This document shows, piece by piece, positions 45,851-55,183 of a DNA stretch of 64,000 nt. The notes beneath the pieces are model-generated. The model was not told where the DNA came from. It saw only the letters and a program-made list of their open reading frames with translations, and did not search any database. Positions within the stretch are counted from its first letter, which is position 1; every line of letters starts with the position of its first letter. This DNA comes from Burkholderia latens (GTDB taxonomy: Bacteria > Pseudomonadota > Gammaproteobacteria > Burkholderiales > Burkholderiaceae): the NCBI RefSeq assembly GCF_001718795.1, contig NZ_CP013435.1:2914001-2978000 (forward strand), read 5' to 3'. Position numbers and translations under genes: made by a program.

Positions 45851-45991
45851 TCAGTGAGTGGACAGCCACCACTGCTTGATCACGACACCCACAAAAAAAA
45901 CGGCGGCGATGACGAGCAGGGTGAGGCCGAGCCGCTTGTTGCCCGCGCGAATCTGCTCGGGCGTTCGTCTTTCTTGTGGATTCCGGTTCAT
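45851..45991 (-). CDS. Cytochrome oxidase small assembly protein (46 aa)
   Basis: A 46-residue single-helix protein: a polar N-terminal half (MNRNPQERRTPEQIRAGNKR) and a helix (LGLTLLVIAAVFFVGVVIKQWWL). Proteins of this size and layout occur between ctaD and ctaG in related genomes and are labelled small cytochrome oxidase assembly proteins. Its role is unknown; possibly it aids CuB loading, since it always precedes ctaG. It is 35 bases upstream of ctaG and follows ctaD by 91 bases. Confidence 0.8.
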   Translation of the reverse strand: MNRNPQERRTPEQIRAGNKRLGLTLLVIAAVFFVGVVIKQWWLSTH

Positions 45992-46082
45992 CTGAAACTT
46001 CGCTGAAACTTCGCTGGTCCATCGATCCGGCGCCCGCCGCGCCTGCCTGCACGGCAGGCAGCGGCGGAGCGCACGGTGATGC

Positions 46083-47690
46083 TTATTCGACGTGCGGCGG
46101 TTGCTCGAACGTGTGGAACGGAGCCGGGCTCGGCACCGTCCATTCGAGGCCCGTCGCGCCGTCCCACGGCTTGTCCGACGCCTTTTCCAGCTCGCCGCCG
46201 CCACGATATGCCGGCAGCGCGACTGCGAACAGGAAGTACACCTGCGCGAGGCCGAAGCCGAATGCGCCAATCGTCGCGACCTGGTTGAAGTCCGTGAACT
46301 GCGCCGGGTAGTCCGCATAGCGGCGCGGCATGCCCGCGAGACCGACGAAGTGCATCGGGAAGAACGTCAGGTTGAAGAAGATCACCGACGACCAGAAGTG
46401 GATCTTGCCGCGCGTCTCGTTGTACATCCAGCCCGTCCACTTCGGCGACCAGTAGTACCAGCCCGAGAACAGCGCGAACAGCGAGCCGGCCACCAGCACG
46501 TAGTGGAAGTGCGCGACCACGAAGTACGTGCCGTGGTACTGGATGTCGAGCGGCGCCATCGCCAGCATCAGGCCCGTCAGGCCGCCGAACGTGAACACGA
46601 ACAGGAAGCCGATCGCAAACAGCATCGGCGTTTCGAACGTCATCGAGCCGCGCCACATCGTCGCGAGCCAGTTGAACACCTTCACGCCCGTCGGCACCGC
46701 GATCAGCATCGTCGCGTACATGAAGAACAGCTGGCCGGTGACCGGCATGCCCGTCGCGAACATGTGGTGCGCCCAGACCATGAACGACAGGATTGCGATC
46801 GAAGCGGTCGCGTACACCATCGAGCTATAGCCGAACAGCGTCTTGCGTGCGAACGCGGGGATCACCTGCGACACGATCCCGAACGCCGGCAGAATCATGA
46901 TGTACACCTCGGGGTGGCCGAAGAACCAGAAGATGTGTTGGTACATCACCGGGTCGCCGCCGCCTGCCGCGTTGAAGAACGACGTGCCGAAGTGGCGATC
47001 GAACAGCACCATCGTAATCGCGCCTGCCAGAACCGGCATCACGGCGATCAGCAGGTACGCGGTGATCAGCCAGGTCCATGCGAACATCGGCATCTTCATC
47101 AGCGTCATGCCCGGCGCGCGCATGTTCAGGATCGTCACGACGATGTTGATCCCGCCCATGATCGACGACGCACCCATGATGTGGACCGCGAAAATCGCGA
47201 AGTCCATGCCCGGGCCCATTTGCGTCGACAGCGGTGCGTACAGCGTCCAGCCGGCAGCCGTCGCACCGCCCGGCGCGAAGAACGAACCGACCAGCAGCAC
47301 GGCCGCGACCGGCAGCAGCCAGAAGCTGAAGTTGTTCATCCGCGCGAACGCCATGTCGGACGCGCCGATCTGCAGCGGAATCATCCAGTTCGCGAAGCCG
47401 ACGAACGCCGGCATGATCGCGCCGAACACCATGATCAGGCCGTGCATCGTCGTGAGTTCGTTGAAGAACTCCGGACGCATGATCTGCAGGCCCGGCTCGA
47501 ACAGCTCGGCGCGAATGCCGAGCGCCATCACGCCGCCCGACAGGAACATGATGAACGAGAACAGCAGGTACAGCGTACCGATGTCCTTGTGGTTGGTGGC
47601 GAACAGCCAGCGGCGCCAGCCGTGCGGCGCTTCGTGCGCGTGGTCGTCGTGCGCGTGGCCCGCGGCTACGTCGTGCCCGATGCTAGACAT
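46083..47690 (-). CDS. ctaD: Cytochrome c oxidase subunit I (aa3 type)
   Basis: Catalytic subunit holding heme a and the heme a3-CuB centre, 535 residues with 12 helices. Ligand histidines appear in MHGLIMVFGAIMPAFVG, FGHPEVYIMILPAFGIVSQ (with the His-Tyr crosslink sequence), WAHHMFATGMP and HFHYVLVAG. An N-terminal His-rich tail (HDVAAGHAHDDHAHEAPHG) precedes the first helix. It is followed by the small assembly gene and ctaG, and preceded by ctaC after 43 bases. Confidence 0.97.
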   Translation of the reverse strand: MSSIGHDVAAGHAHDDHAHEAPHGWRRWLFATNHKDIGTLYLLFSFIMFLSGGVMALGIRAELFEPGLQIMRPEFFNELTTMHGLIMVFGAIMPAFVGFANWMIPLQIGASDMAFARMNNFSFWLLPVAAVLLVGSFFAPGGATAAGWTLYAPLSTQMGPGMDFAIFAVHIMGASSIMGGINIVVTILNMRAPGMTLMKMPMFAWTWLITAYLLIAVMPVLAGAITMVLFDRHFGTSFFNAAGGGDPVMYQHIFWFFGHPEVYIMILPAFGIVSQVIPAFARKTLFGYSSMVYATASIAILSFMVWAHHMFATGMPVTGQLFFMYATMLIAVPTGVKVFNWLATMWRGSMTFETPMLFAIGFLFVFTFGGLTGLMLAMAPLDIQYHGTYFVVAHFHYVLVAGSLFALFSGWYYWSPKWTGWMYNETRGKIHFWSSVIFFNLTFFPMHFVGLAGMPRRYADYPAQFTDFNQVATIGAFGFGLAQVYFLFAVALPAYRGGGELEKASDKPWDGATGLEWTVPSPAPFHTFEQPPHVE

Positions 47691-47733
47691 GAGAATCTCC
47701 TAATGCGAATACGTCGACTAACTCAGCGACACG

Positions 47734-49305
47734 TCAAGCCGCCGGCCCGATCTCGACACGCCGGGCTTCCTTGGCGTCAGCCCCGCCCGTGATCGTTTCC
47801 GGCTTTTTGAGAATAATGTGGTCTTCCGCCACGCCTGCTGCCTTCAGCGCGTCGCGCACGGCCTGTGCGCGATGCTTCGCGAGTTCGGCGTTCGCGTCGG
47901 CCGAGCCCGTCTTGTCGGTGAAGCCCGACAGCGCGAGCTTCGCGTCCGGATGTGCCTTCGCATAGTCGGCCGCCGCTGCGATCGCCGCTTTCGCGTCGGC
48001 CGGCAGCACGCTCTTGCCCGTTTCGAAGTAGATCGTCGACAGTGCCGCCGCGGCCGACGCGGACGCTGCCGCCGGCTGCTCGGCCGCGCCCGATGCCGCT
48101 TGCGCAGGCGCCGCTTCGGCCGGCGCCGCCGCGCCCGCGGCGTCTTCCGGCATCTTGCCGTTGCGCGCGTCAGCCACTTGCTTCGGCTGCAGCAGGTCGT
48201 TCTTGTGGTTGCCCCACGAATTGCGCTCGTACGTGATGACCGACGCGATGTCGAGGTCCGACAGCGACGCCCACGACGGCATCGCCCCCTTGCCGTGCAG
48301 CACGCGCTCGACGTGGCCGGCGATCGGGCCGTTCACGATCGGGCTGCCGTCCATCGCGGGGAACGCGCCGAGGCCCTTGCCGTTCACCTGGTGGCAGGCC
48401 GCGCAGTTCGCCTTGTAGACTTCCTCGCCGTGCGCGACGAGTTCGGCCATCGTGTAAACCTTGTTCGGATCGACGGATGCGCTGGCGAGCTTCGCCTTCT
48501 GCGCGGTGACCCACTTCGCGTAGTCGTCTTCCGACAGCACTTCGACGACGACCGGCATGTACGCATGTTCCTTGCCGCACAGCTCGGTACAGAAACCGCG
48601 GAACGTACCGACCTTGTCGGCCTTGAACCACGTGTCGCGCACGAAGCCGGGGATCGCGTCCTGCTTCACGCCGAACGCGGGCACGTACCACGAGTGGACG
48701 ACGTCGTTCGCGGTCGTGATGATGCGGATCTTCTTGTTGACCGGCACGACGAGCGGGTTGTCGACTTCCTGCAGATAGGTTTCGGTGATGGCCTTCTTGC
48801 CCATCACTTCGTCGCGCGGGGTGGTCAGCGTCGACAGGAAGCCGATGCCCTCGCCCGGGCCCTTCACGTAGTCGTAGCCCCACTTCCACTGGTAGCCGGT
48901 GACCTTGATCGTGAGATCGGCGTTGGTCGTGTCCTTCATCGCGACGACGGCCTTCGTGGCCGGCAGCGCCATCAGCACGACGATGATGAACGGCACGATC
49001 GTCCAGATGATTTCGACGGTCGTGCTCTCATGGAAATTGGCAGCCTTGTGGCCTTTGGATTTGCGGTGCGCGAAGATCGAATAGAACATCACGCCGAACA
49101 CGCCGACGAAGATCACCGTACACAGGATCAGCATCATCGTGTGGAGATCGTAGAGCTCCTCGGCGATCTTCGTGACCGGCGGCTGAAAGTTGATCTCGTT
49201 GACGCGGGGGCCGCCCGGGCTATCACCGACCGCCAGAGCAGCGCCGGCAAAGAGCAATCCGCTGCATGCCAGCACGCCCGTGAGGGCTCGCTTGATTGTT
49301 TTCAT
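47734..49305 (-). CDS. ctaC: Cytochrome c oxidase subunit II fused to cytochrome c and an OmpA-like domain
   Basis: CuA-containing electron entry subunit with two extra domains, 523 residues. Domains in order: signal peptide (1-25); two helices; the cupredoxin domain with CuA ligands His204 (HSWYVPAFG), Cys239 and Cys243, His247 and Met250 (CTELCGKEHAYM); a covalent cytochrome c domain with CAACH at 301-305; an Ala/Pro-rich linker (about 385-420); and an OmpA/MotB-like domain (about 423-523, FETGKSVLPADAKAAI, ALSGFTDKTGSADAN, AELAKHRAQAVRDAL). The last domain usually binds peptidoglycan. I chose the ATG giving MKTIKRAL (AAGGA upstream); 49329 is an alternative. First gene of the oxidase operon. 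Confidence 0.94.
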   Translation of the reverse strand: MKTIKRALTGVLACSGLLFAGAALAVGDSPGGPRVNEINFQPPVTKIAEELYDLHTMMLILCTVIFVGVFGVMFYSIFAHRKSKGHKAANFHESTTVEIIWTIVPFIIVVLMALPATKAVVAMKDTTNADLTIKVTGYQWKWGYDYVKGPGEGIGFLSTLTTPRDEVMGKKAITETYLQEVDNPLVVPVNKKIRIITTANDVVHSWYVPAFGVKQDAIPGFVRDTWFKADKVGTFRGFCTELCGKEHAYMPVVVEVLSEDDYAKWVTAQKAKLASASVDPNKVYTMAELVAHGEEVYKANCAACHQVNGKGLGAFPAMDGSPIVNGPIAGHVERVLHGKGAMPSWASLSDLDIASVITYERNSWGNHKNDLLQPKQVADARNGKMPEDAAGAAAPAEAAPAQAASGAAEQPAAASASAAAALSTIYFETGKSVLPADAKAAIAAAADYAKAHPDAKLALSGFTDKTGSADANAELAKHRAQAVRDALKAAGVAEDHIILKKPETITGGADAKEARRVEIGPAA

Positions 49306-49385
49306 AGCATCCTTACCCAAAATTTCCATTCAAACCCTCCCCCGTCGCAAGCCGCCCGCCCGTTCCGGCCGGTGCCCGCGCTTCG

Positions 49386-49871
49386 TCAGCCGCAGCGCCT
49401 GAGCGACACGCGCAGCTCGTCGGCGAACTGCGCACGCTTGTACTGCGCGAGATGCTGCCCGATTACGACGGTCTGCCCACGCGATACCAGTCGAATCGGA
49501 TCGCGCGGCGTCGCACCCGGCTCGACCCGCACCCAGCGCGGGTTGAATTCGATCTGCGTGAACCGCTCCGCATCCATCCGCTCGATCACGAGCCGGTGCG
49601 GAAACAGCCTGATGCGCTCGTAGTCGACCGCATGACGGGCATAGATCGCAAACGCGATTCCGACCGCCAGCAATTCGACTCCGGTAAAGGGCATGACGAG
49701 CCAGGCCCCACGCCACATCAGCAATGCCGCGATCACCAGCGAGAAGCCCGCGAGCGACGCGTAAAACAGCATGAACTGGCGCGGCGACACCGAACAGTTG
49801 CGTTTCATCAGCCAGTCCGCGAGGACCGGTTCGCTGTTCGTCGTCTCCGCCAACACCCTCGCTGCTTCCAT
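49386..49871 (-). CDS. DUF2244 membrane protein
   Basis: A 161-residue protein with a two-helix hairpin (about 32-72, FMLFYASLAGFSLVIAALLMW then MPFTGVELLAVGIAFAIYARH) followed by a cytoplasmic beta domain with PHRLVIERMDAERFTQIEFNPRWVRV. DUF2244 genes often lie upstream of subunit II of cytochrome oxidase; function unknown. I chose the ATG at 49871 with GAGG upstream. The frame is open further (49910 or 49961), giving an N-terminal extension with a CIACH string that looks like a heme motif but has no export signal. Confidence 0.82.
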   Translation of the reverse strand: MEAARVLAETTNSEPVLADWLMKRNCSVSPRQFMLFYASLAGFSLVIAALLMWRGAWLVMPFTGVELLAVGIAFAIYARHAVDYERIRLFPHRLVIERMDAERFTQIEFNPRWVRVEPGATPRDPIRLVSRGQTVVIGQHLAQYKRAQFADELRVSLRRCG

Positions 49872-50105
49872 CGCCGCCTCACGCGAATGGCATGCGATGC
49901 ATGCCTGCATCGGACTCGTCGGCCCGTATTGCGGGGACCCCGGGACGACAAGCTGACGCATTATAGGCGGGTTCAATGGCATCCACAAGCAAGCGGCTAT
50001 CGGCCCGCGAGCCAAGCGCCACAAGCTTCCCGGCCATTTTTCGCATCAATTCGACCCCGCTTTGCGCCGCTAATTTCGGACATAACAAAACCCCTCTTTA
50101 CCGCT

Positions 50106-51071
50106 TTACCGATTCTTCGGACGCCCCTTTCCGATATCTTCGATGCGCACGATCCCGTGCCCTTCCGCGGTCGTACGCGGCACCGCTTTCCACGCGTGGC
50201 CGTAGATCACTTCGAACGTCAGCGCGATCGTGCCGTCCGCGCGCCGCCGCGCCTCCAGCGCGTCGCCGAGCGCCGCGCGAAAGCGTCGTATCGCGTGCGC
50301 CGGCACCGTACGGTCGAACGGATACGCGCCCCAGCGGCGCACGTCGGCCAGCAGCGAATCGGGGGTCTTGTACGTGACGGTCAGCACTTCCTGGTCCATC
50401 ACCGGTATCTCGAAGCCGCTCTCGACGAGCATGTCGCCGAGGTCGTGCATGTCGACGAAATCGATCACGCGCGCGGCCGCCGGTGCGATGCCGAGGGCCG
50501 CTTCGGCATCCGCGCAGGCTGCGCGCAGCTCGCGCAGCGTGTCGGGGCCGAGCGTGCTGAACATCAGCAGGCCGTTGACGCGCAGCACGCGCTGCCACTC
50601 CGGGAAGACGGTATCGGGACGCGAATGCCAGTGCAGCGCGAGGTTCGACCAGATCAGGTCGAACGCGCCGGCCGCGAACGGCAGCACCGAGAAATCGGCC
50701 TGCGCGACCCGCGGGCCGCGCTGGCCCAGCGCCCGGCCGAGCGACGCAGGCAGCCAGCGGCGCCAGCTCGTCTGCTCGACCTCGCGTTCGCCGGCCCGCG
50801 CGAGCATCGCACCCGACAGATCGACGCCGAACACCGGCGCCTCGGGGAAGCGCGCGCGCAGCGCCGGCAGGTCGTCGCCGGGGCCGCAGCCCGCGTCCAG
50901 CACGGCCGCGGGGCTCACCTTGATGTATTCGAGGCGCTCGTTCATCCGCTGCGCGATCTCGCGCGGCAGGAACGCGACCGCGTCGAACGTGGCGGCACGG
51001 CGATCGAAGATGCGCCGCAAACGCCGGGCGTCATTGGCCGGACGGCCGGTTGAAGTCGAAGCTGGGGACAT
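50106..51071 (-). CDS. bioC: Malonyl-ACP O-methyltransferase (BioC)
   Basis: SAM-dependent methylation of malonyl-ACP, the first step of pimeloyl synthesis for biotin. Of 321 residues, the entry helix RRIFDRRAATFDAVAFLPREIAQRMNERL matches BioC. Motif I is VLDAGCGPGDDLPALRARFP, and DLIWSNLALHWHSRPDTVFPEWQRVLRVNG is the family core. The C-terminal part ends TFEVIYGHAWKAVP. Other bio genes are not in the window, so assignment rests on sequence; a generic class I methyltransferase is the alternative. The ATG at 51071 is preferred over the GTG at 51080. It diverges from comF. Confidence 0.85.
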   Translation of the reverse strand: MSPASTSTGRPANDARRLRRIFDRRAATFDAVAFLPREIAQRMNERLEYIKVSPAAVLDAGCGPGDDLPALRARFPEAPVFGVDLSGAMLARAGEREVEQTSWRRWLPASLGRALGQRGPRVAQADFSVLPFAAGAFDLIWSNLALHWHSRPDTVFPEWQRVLRVNGLLMFSTLGPDTLRELRAACADAEAALGIAPAAARVIDFVDMHDLGDMLVESGFEIPVMDQEVLTVTYKTPDSLLADVRRWGAYPFDRTVPAHAIRRFRAALGDALEARRRADGTIALTFEVIYGHAWKAVPRTTAEGHGIVRIEDIGKGRPKNR

Positions 51072-51154
51072 GTCGGGCACACTGGCGAAGAGCCCGAAGT
51101 ATACTCGCTCGCCTCGCAGCCTTCAGCGAGGCGGGCCCGTCAGGAGTGTTCGCG

Positions 51155-51967
51155 ATGGATCGCAGTTCCGCCCCGCGCCCGCTGCGCGTCGTTTTGTCGC
51201 AGATTGGCATGCTCGCTGCGCGCATCGGCGCACTGGCGTTGCCGAATCGATGCGCGTTGTGCGGCAATTTGTCACACACGGTGATTTGCGTGCCGTGCGA
51301 CGGCGCGTACTGGAATGAAACGCGGCTGCGCTGCGACGTCTGCGCGGTGCCGCTGAGCGTCCGCACCCCGCGGCCGCGCGCGGCGAGCGGCCCGCACGCG
51401 GGCGACGGGCGTGCGTCCGCGTACCGTTGCGATGCGTGCCGCGCGACTCCGCCGCCGTTCGATGCGACGCTGGCGCTCGCCGATTACCGCGCCCCGCTCG
51501 ACGCGCTCGCACGCGGCCTGAAGTTTCATGCGCGGCTCGCGCTCGGCGCGGAATTCGCCGCGCGGCTCGCGCGGCAGGTCGACGACACTGACGCGATACG
51601 CGCCGCGGGCAGCCTCGACGTAATCGCGCCGGTGCCGCTGTCGCGCGCACGGCTCGTCGCCCGCGGCTACAACCAGGCGTGGGCGATCGCGCGGCCGCTC
51701 GCGCGCCGGCTCGGCGTGCACGCCGACGCGGCGCTGCTCGCGCGCGTGACCGACACTGCGCCGCAGTCGCGGCTGGACCGGCGCGCGCGGCGTGACAACG
51801 TGCTCGCGGCATTCGCGGTGACAGGCGATGTCGCCGGCCGTCACGTGGCGCTCGTCGACGACGTGATGACCTCCGGCGCGACGCTCGCGGCGGCCGCGCA
51901 AGCATTGAAGGCGGCCGGTGCCGCGCGCGTGACGAATCTGGTTGCGCTGCGCACCGCCAGGGATTAA
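51155..51967 (+). CDS. comF: ComF family phosphoribosyltransferase-like protein
   Basis: Homologue of the competence protein ComF/GntX, 270 residues. A zinc-finger-like N-terminal part (CALCGNLSHTVICVPC and LRCDVC...YRCDAC, four CxxC pairs) precedes a type I phosphoribosyltransferase fold with VIAPVPLSRARLVARGYNQAW, SRLDRRARRDNVLAAF and the PRPP loop VALVDDVMTSGATL. In naturally competent bacteria ComF helps take up single-stranded DNA; whether it does so here is unknown. AGGAG lies 8 bases before the chosen ATG. Confidence 0.92.
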   Translation: MDRSSAPRPLRVVLSQIGMLAARIGALALPNRCALCGNLSHTVICVPCDGAYWNETRLRCDVCAVPLSVRTPRPRAASGPHAGDGRASAYRCDACRATPPPFDATLALADYRAPLDALARGLKFHARLALGAEFAARLARQVDDTDAIRAAGSLDVIAPVPLSRARLVARGYNQAWAIARPLARRLGVHADAALLARVTDTAPQSRLDRRARRDNVLAAFAVTGDVAGRHVALVDDVMTSGATLAAAAQALKAAGAARVTNLVALRTARD

Positions 51968-52077
51968 TTAGATAGACAGTAGAGAGGCCGTCCGCACGCG
52001 GACGCGGCCGTCACGAACCGGCCGGCCGGGAACGAGCAGATGTCGCTCCGCCCCGGCCGGCCCAGCCAGACCCAACC

Positions 52078-52548
52078 ATGTTCAACGTCGTCCTCGTCGC
52101 CCCCGAAATTCCGCCGAACACCGGCAACGTGATTCGCCTGTGCGCCAACACCGGCGCGCGCCTGCACCTGATCGAGCCGCTCGGCTTTCCGCTCGACGAC
52201 GCGAAAATGCGCCGCGCCGGCCTCGACTATCACGAATATGCGGAAATGCGCGTGCACCGCGACTGGGACGCGTTCGTCGCGGCCGAAACGCCCGATCCCG
52301 CGCGGATGTTCGCGTTCACGACCCGCGGTTCCGGGCGCTTTCACGACCACGCGTTCGTGCCCGGCGACTGGTTCGTGTTCGGCTCGGAGACGCGCGGCCT
52401 GCCGGCCGACTTGCTCGAGCGCTTTCCGAACGAACAGCGCGTGCGCCTGCCGATGCGGCCGGGCAATCGCAGCCTGAACCTGTCGAACACGGTGGCCGTG
52501 GTCGTGTTCGAGGCGTGGCGCCAGGCCGGCTTCGAAGGCGGCGCCTGA
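52078..52548 (+). CDS. trmL: tRNA (cytidine(34)-2'-O)-methyltransferase
   Basis: SPOUT-class enzyme that 2'-O-methylates the wobble C34/U34 of leucine tRNAs. The 156 residues contain the three family motifs: APEIPPNTGNVIRLCANTGA (motif 1), FVFGSETRGLPADLLE (motif 2) and PMRPGNRSLNLSNTVAVVVFEAWRQ (motif 3, the knotted SAM site). It starts 110 bases after comF on the same strand. Confidence 0.94.
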   Translation: MFNVVLVAPEIPPNTGNVIRLCANTGARLHLIEPLGFPLDDAKMRRAGLDYHEYAEMRVHRDWDAFVAAETPDPARMFAFTTRGSGRFHDHAFVPGDWFVFGSETRGLPADLLERFPNEQRVRLPMRPGNRSLNLSNTVAVVVFEAWRQAGFEGGA

Positions 52549-52585
52549 CGCGCACGCTACTGCGGCGCGGCGCCGGAAAGCGCCG

Positions 52586-53110
52586 CTAGCGGCCCGCTAG
52601 CCGCGCGCGATACAGGTCGTGTATGTCGGACGAAAAGCACGCGAATATCACGCGCGCGAGGTTCGGCGCCTGCGGAAGCGTTTCGATCACCGTACCGACC
52701 GCGATGTCGACGGCCTCGTCGGCCGGATAGCGATAGATGCCGCAACTGATCGCGGGAAAGGCAATCGACGTCGCCGCCACGTCCTCGGCCAGCTCGATCG
52801 CGCGCCGGTAGCACGCGGCAAGCAGGTCGGGCTCGCCGCGCGCGCCGCCGTGCCATACCGGGCCGACCGCATGAATCACGTACCGTGCCGGCAGCGCGTG
52901 GCCGCGCGTGAGCTTCGCGTCGCCGGTCTCGCAGCCGCCGAGCGTGCGGCACTCCGCCAGCAGGCCCGGGCCGGCCGCGCGATGGATCGCGCCGTCGACC
53001 CCGCCGCCGCCGAGCAGCGAACCGTTCGCGGCATTGACGATCGCGTCGACGTCGAGCGTCGTGATGTCGACGAGTTGCGCGTCGAGCGTGGTGGAACCGA
53101 TCTGGAGCAT
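52586..53110 (-). CDS. Macrodomain O-acetyl-ADP-ribose deacetylase
   Basis: Single macrodomain of 174 residues that hydrolyses O-acetyl-ADP-ribose or ADP-ribose adducts. It resembles YmdB/Macro[28 protein letters not shown] (ADP-ribose-binding loop 1 with the conserved NAAN and GGGGVDGAI), [19 protein letters not shown], and loop 2 [17 protein letters not shown] used the ATG at 53110 (GAGGG upstream). The gene is convergent with trmL and unconnected with its neighbours. Confidence 0.93.
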   Translation of the reverse strand: MLQIGSTTLDAQLVDITTLDVDAIVNAANGSLLGGGGVDGAIHRAAGPGLLAECRTLGGCETGDAKLTRGHALPARYVIHAVGPVWHGGARGEPDLLAACYRRAIELAEDVAATSIAFPAISCGIYRYPADEAVDIAVGTVIETLPQAPNLARVIFACFSSDIHDLYRARLAGR

Positions 53111-53298
53111 GACACCCTCGCGAAGCGCCGGAGATGCTTCAAGCGTAGTGCGCTTTGGCGCCGCGTGCTTTGCGCGAACGCGCGGCTGCAACAGCCCGAA
53201 TGATGTTCGTCAACCGTACTGGCGTCGCGCGCATGCGGAGCACCAGCGCTGACGGCTGCGTCACCGGTCTGCGATCCGTGAACCCGGTCCGCCGGCGG

Positions 53299-54297
53299 TC
53301 ATTCGGCGCGTGCGTCGCGCCGCAGCAGCCCGCTCACCGCATCGCGCGGTGCAACGCCGTCGAACAGCACGCCGCACACGGCCTCGGTGATCGGCATTTC
53401 GATTGCCTGCGCGCGCGCCAGCGCGAGCACGGCCTGCGCACACCGCACGCCCTCGGCCACATGGCCCAGCGCACCGAGGATGTCGTTCAGCGAGCGGCCG
53501 GCCGCGAGTTGCAGGCCGACCGTGCGATTGCGCGACAGGTCGCCCGTCGCGGTGAGGATCAGATCGCCGAGGCCCGTGAGGCCCGTGAAAGTTTCGGCGC
53601 GGCCGCCGAGCGCGACGCCGAGGCGCGACATTTCGGCGAGGCCGCGCGTAATGAGCGCAGCGCGCGCGTTCAGCCCCAGACCGAGGCCGTCGGCGATGCC
53701 GGTCGCGATCGCCAGCACGTTCTTCACCGCGCCGCCAACCTCGACGCCGACGACGTCGTCGCCCGTATAGATCCGCATCGCGCCGTGATGAAACGCGGCG
53801 AGCGTGCGCTCGCGGCATTCGGCGGAAGCGCTCGCGACCGTCAGCGCGACGGGCAGCGCAAGCCCGACCTCGCGCGCGAAGCTCGGCCCCGACAGCACGC
53901 CGTTGCTGTGCTGGCCGGGCAGCTCGGCCGCGATTACCTGGTGCGGCAGCAGATGCGTGTCGGCTTCGAAGCCCTTGCAGACCCACACGACGTGCGCGGG
54001 CACGCAGCCGGCGTCGCGCATTGCGCCGAAGAGTGTGCGCAGGCCGGCCACCGGCGCGGCGATTACGCACAATGCGTCGTCCGCGGCGCCATGCGCGAGC
54101 GCGGCGCCGAGATCGGCGTCGTAGCGCAGCGCATCGGGCAACGCGATGCCGTCCAGATAGCGGGAATTTTCGTGCCGGGCCTGCAGCCCGGCGATCAGCG
54201 CGGCGTCGCGCGCCCACAGAAGCGTATCGTGCCGCGCGGCCAGATGGCCCGCGAGCGCGGTGCCCCAGGCACCGGCGCCGAGAACGGCTACTTTCAT
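53299..54297 (-). CDS. gpsA: Glycerol-3-phosphate dehydrogenase [NAD(P)+]
   Basis: Reduces dihydroxyacetone phosphate to glycerol 3-phosphate for phospholipid synthesis. The 332 residues have the Rossmann motif [34 protein letters not shown], the catalytic Lys in [21 protein letters not shown], and [18 protein letters not shown]. The gene follows secB by 26 bases, an order shared with E. coli (secB-gpsA). Confidence 0.96.
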   Translation of the reverse strand: MKVAVLGAGAWGTALAGHLAARHDTLLWARDAALIAGLQARHENSRYLDGIALPDALRYDADLGAALAHGAADDALCVIAAPVAGLRTLFGAMRDAGCVPAHVVWVCKGFEADTHLLPHQVIAAELPGQHSNGVLSGPSFAREVGLALPVALTVASASAECRERTLAAFHHGAMRIYTGDDVVGVEVGGAVKNVLAIATGIADGLGLGLNARAALITRGLAEMSRLGVALGGRAETFTGLTGLGDLILTATGDLSRNRTVGLQLAAGRSLNDILGALGHVAEGVRCAQAVLALARAQAIEMPITEAVCGVLFDGVAPRDAVSGLLRRDARAE

Positions 54298-54323
54298 ACC
54301 CAGCACCGGTCCGGAGTCAAACG

Positions 54324-54815
54324 TCAGTTCAGCGTCGTGCCATTCGGCGCGCCGTTCGGTGCGGCTGCCGCACCGGCCTGCTGCTGAAGCTGCGCGAGAC
54401 GCTGCTCGTACAGCGCCTGGAAGTTGATTTCCGCCAGGTGGATCGGCGGGAAGCCCGCACGCGTGATCGCGTCCGCGATGTTCGAGCGCAGGTACGGGAA
54501 CAGGATCGTCGGGCACGCGATGCCGACGAGCGGGTCGAGCTGTTCGTCCGGAATGTTGCGAATGTCGAAAATGCCGGCCTGCTTCGCTTCGATCAGGAAC
54601 GCGACCTTGTCCTTCACCTTCGCGGTGACGGTGCCCGACACGACGACCTCGAACACGCTTTCCGCGAGGCGCTCGGCCTTGACGTCGACTTCGACTTCAA
54701 CCGACGGCATGTCCTGCTCGAGGAAGATCGCCGGCGAATTCGGCTGCTCGAGCGACATATCCTTCAGGTAGACGCGCTGAATGTTGAAGAACGGTTGGTT
54801 TTCGACGTCGGACAT
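54324..54815 (-). CDS. secB: Protein-export chaperone SecB
   Basis: Tetrameric cytoplasmic chaperone that keeps precursor proteins unfolded and hands them to SecA. The 163 residues include [16 protein letters not shown], the SecA-binding acidic stretch, [22 protein letters not shown] and [27 protein letters not shown], followed by a Gln/Ala-rich C-terminal tail. It lies between grxC (107 bases upstream) and gpsA. Confidence 0.97.
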   Translation of the reverse strand: MSDVENQPFFNIQRVYLKDMSLEQPNSPAIFLEQDMPSVEVEVDVKAERLAESVFEVVVSGTVTAKVKDKVAFLIEAKQAGIFDIRNIPDEQLDPLVGIACPTILFPYLRSNIADAITRAGFPPIHLAEINFQALYEQRLAQLQQQAGAAAAPNGAPNGTTLN

Positions 54816-54922
54816 GGTGTTTCCCTAAAAATGGTGGCGAGGCGGCCGGCTTCATGCCGGCCACCCCGGTTGGATCCTGTGCGCCCAGAGCCGCGGCGCG
54901 GCCGGCGGCCATTCTGCCCTAA

Positions 54923-55183
54923 TCAGGCCGCTTGCAGAAGCGGCACGAGGCCGCCTTCGCGGTCGAGCTTCGACAGATCGTCGTAACCGCCGACGTGCGT
55001 GTCGCCGATATAGATCTGCGGCACCGTGCGCCGGCCCGTGCGCGCCATCATCTCCTCGCGGCGGGCCGGATCGCGGTCGATCAGTACCTTTTCGATCTGC
55101 TCGACGCCGCGCAGCTTCAGCAGGCGCTCGGCCTGCATGCAATACGGACACACCTGCGTGCTGTACATCAGAACCTTGTTCAC
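54923..55183 (-). CDS. grxC: Glutaredoxin 3
   Basis: A small thiol-disulfide oxidoreductase using glutathione, 86 residues. The redox motif CPYC sits at residues 12-15 (MYSTQVCPYCMQAERLL), with the cis-proline loop RRTVPQIYIG and the GGYDDL glutathione site. The GTG start has AAGGAG 7 bases upstream and overlaps the stop of the rhodanese gene as GTGA, so translation is coupled. Confidence 0.95.
   Translation of the reverse strand: MNKVLMYSTQVCPYCMQAERLLKLRGVEQIEKVLIDRDPARREEMMARTGRRTVPQIYIGDTHVGGYDDLSKLDREGGLVPLLQAA

Noticed and set aside
46092..47792. A 566-codon plus-strand frame opposite ctaD.
   Set aside because: Composition is Arg/His/Glu-rich without motifs; ctaD on the minus strand has all heme and copper ligands.
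49872..49961. A CIACH heme-binding motif in an N-terminal extension of the DUF2244 gene.
   Set aside because: The motif lies upstream of the best ribosome site, there is no signal peptide, and such a string is expected by chance; I treat it as not translated or not heme-binding.
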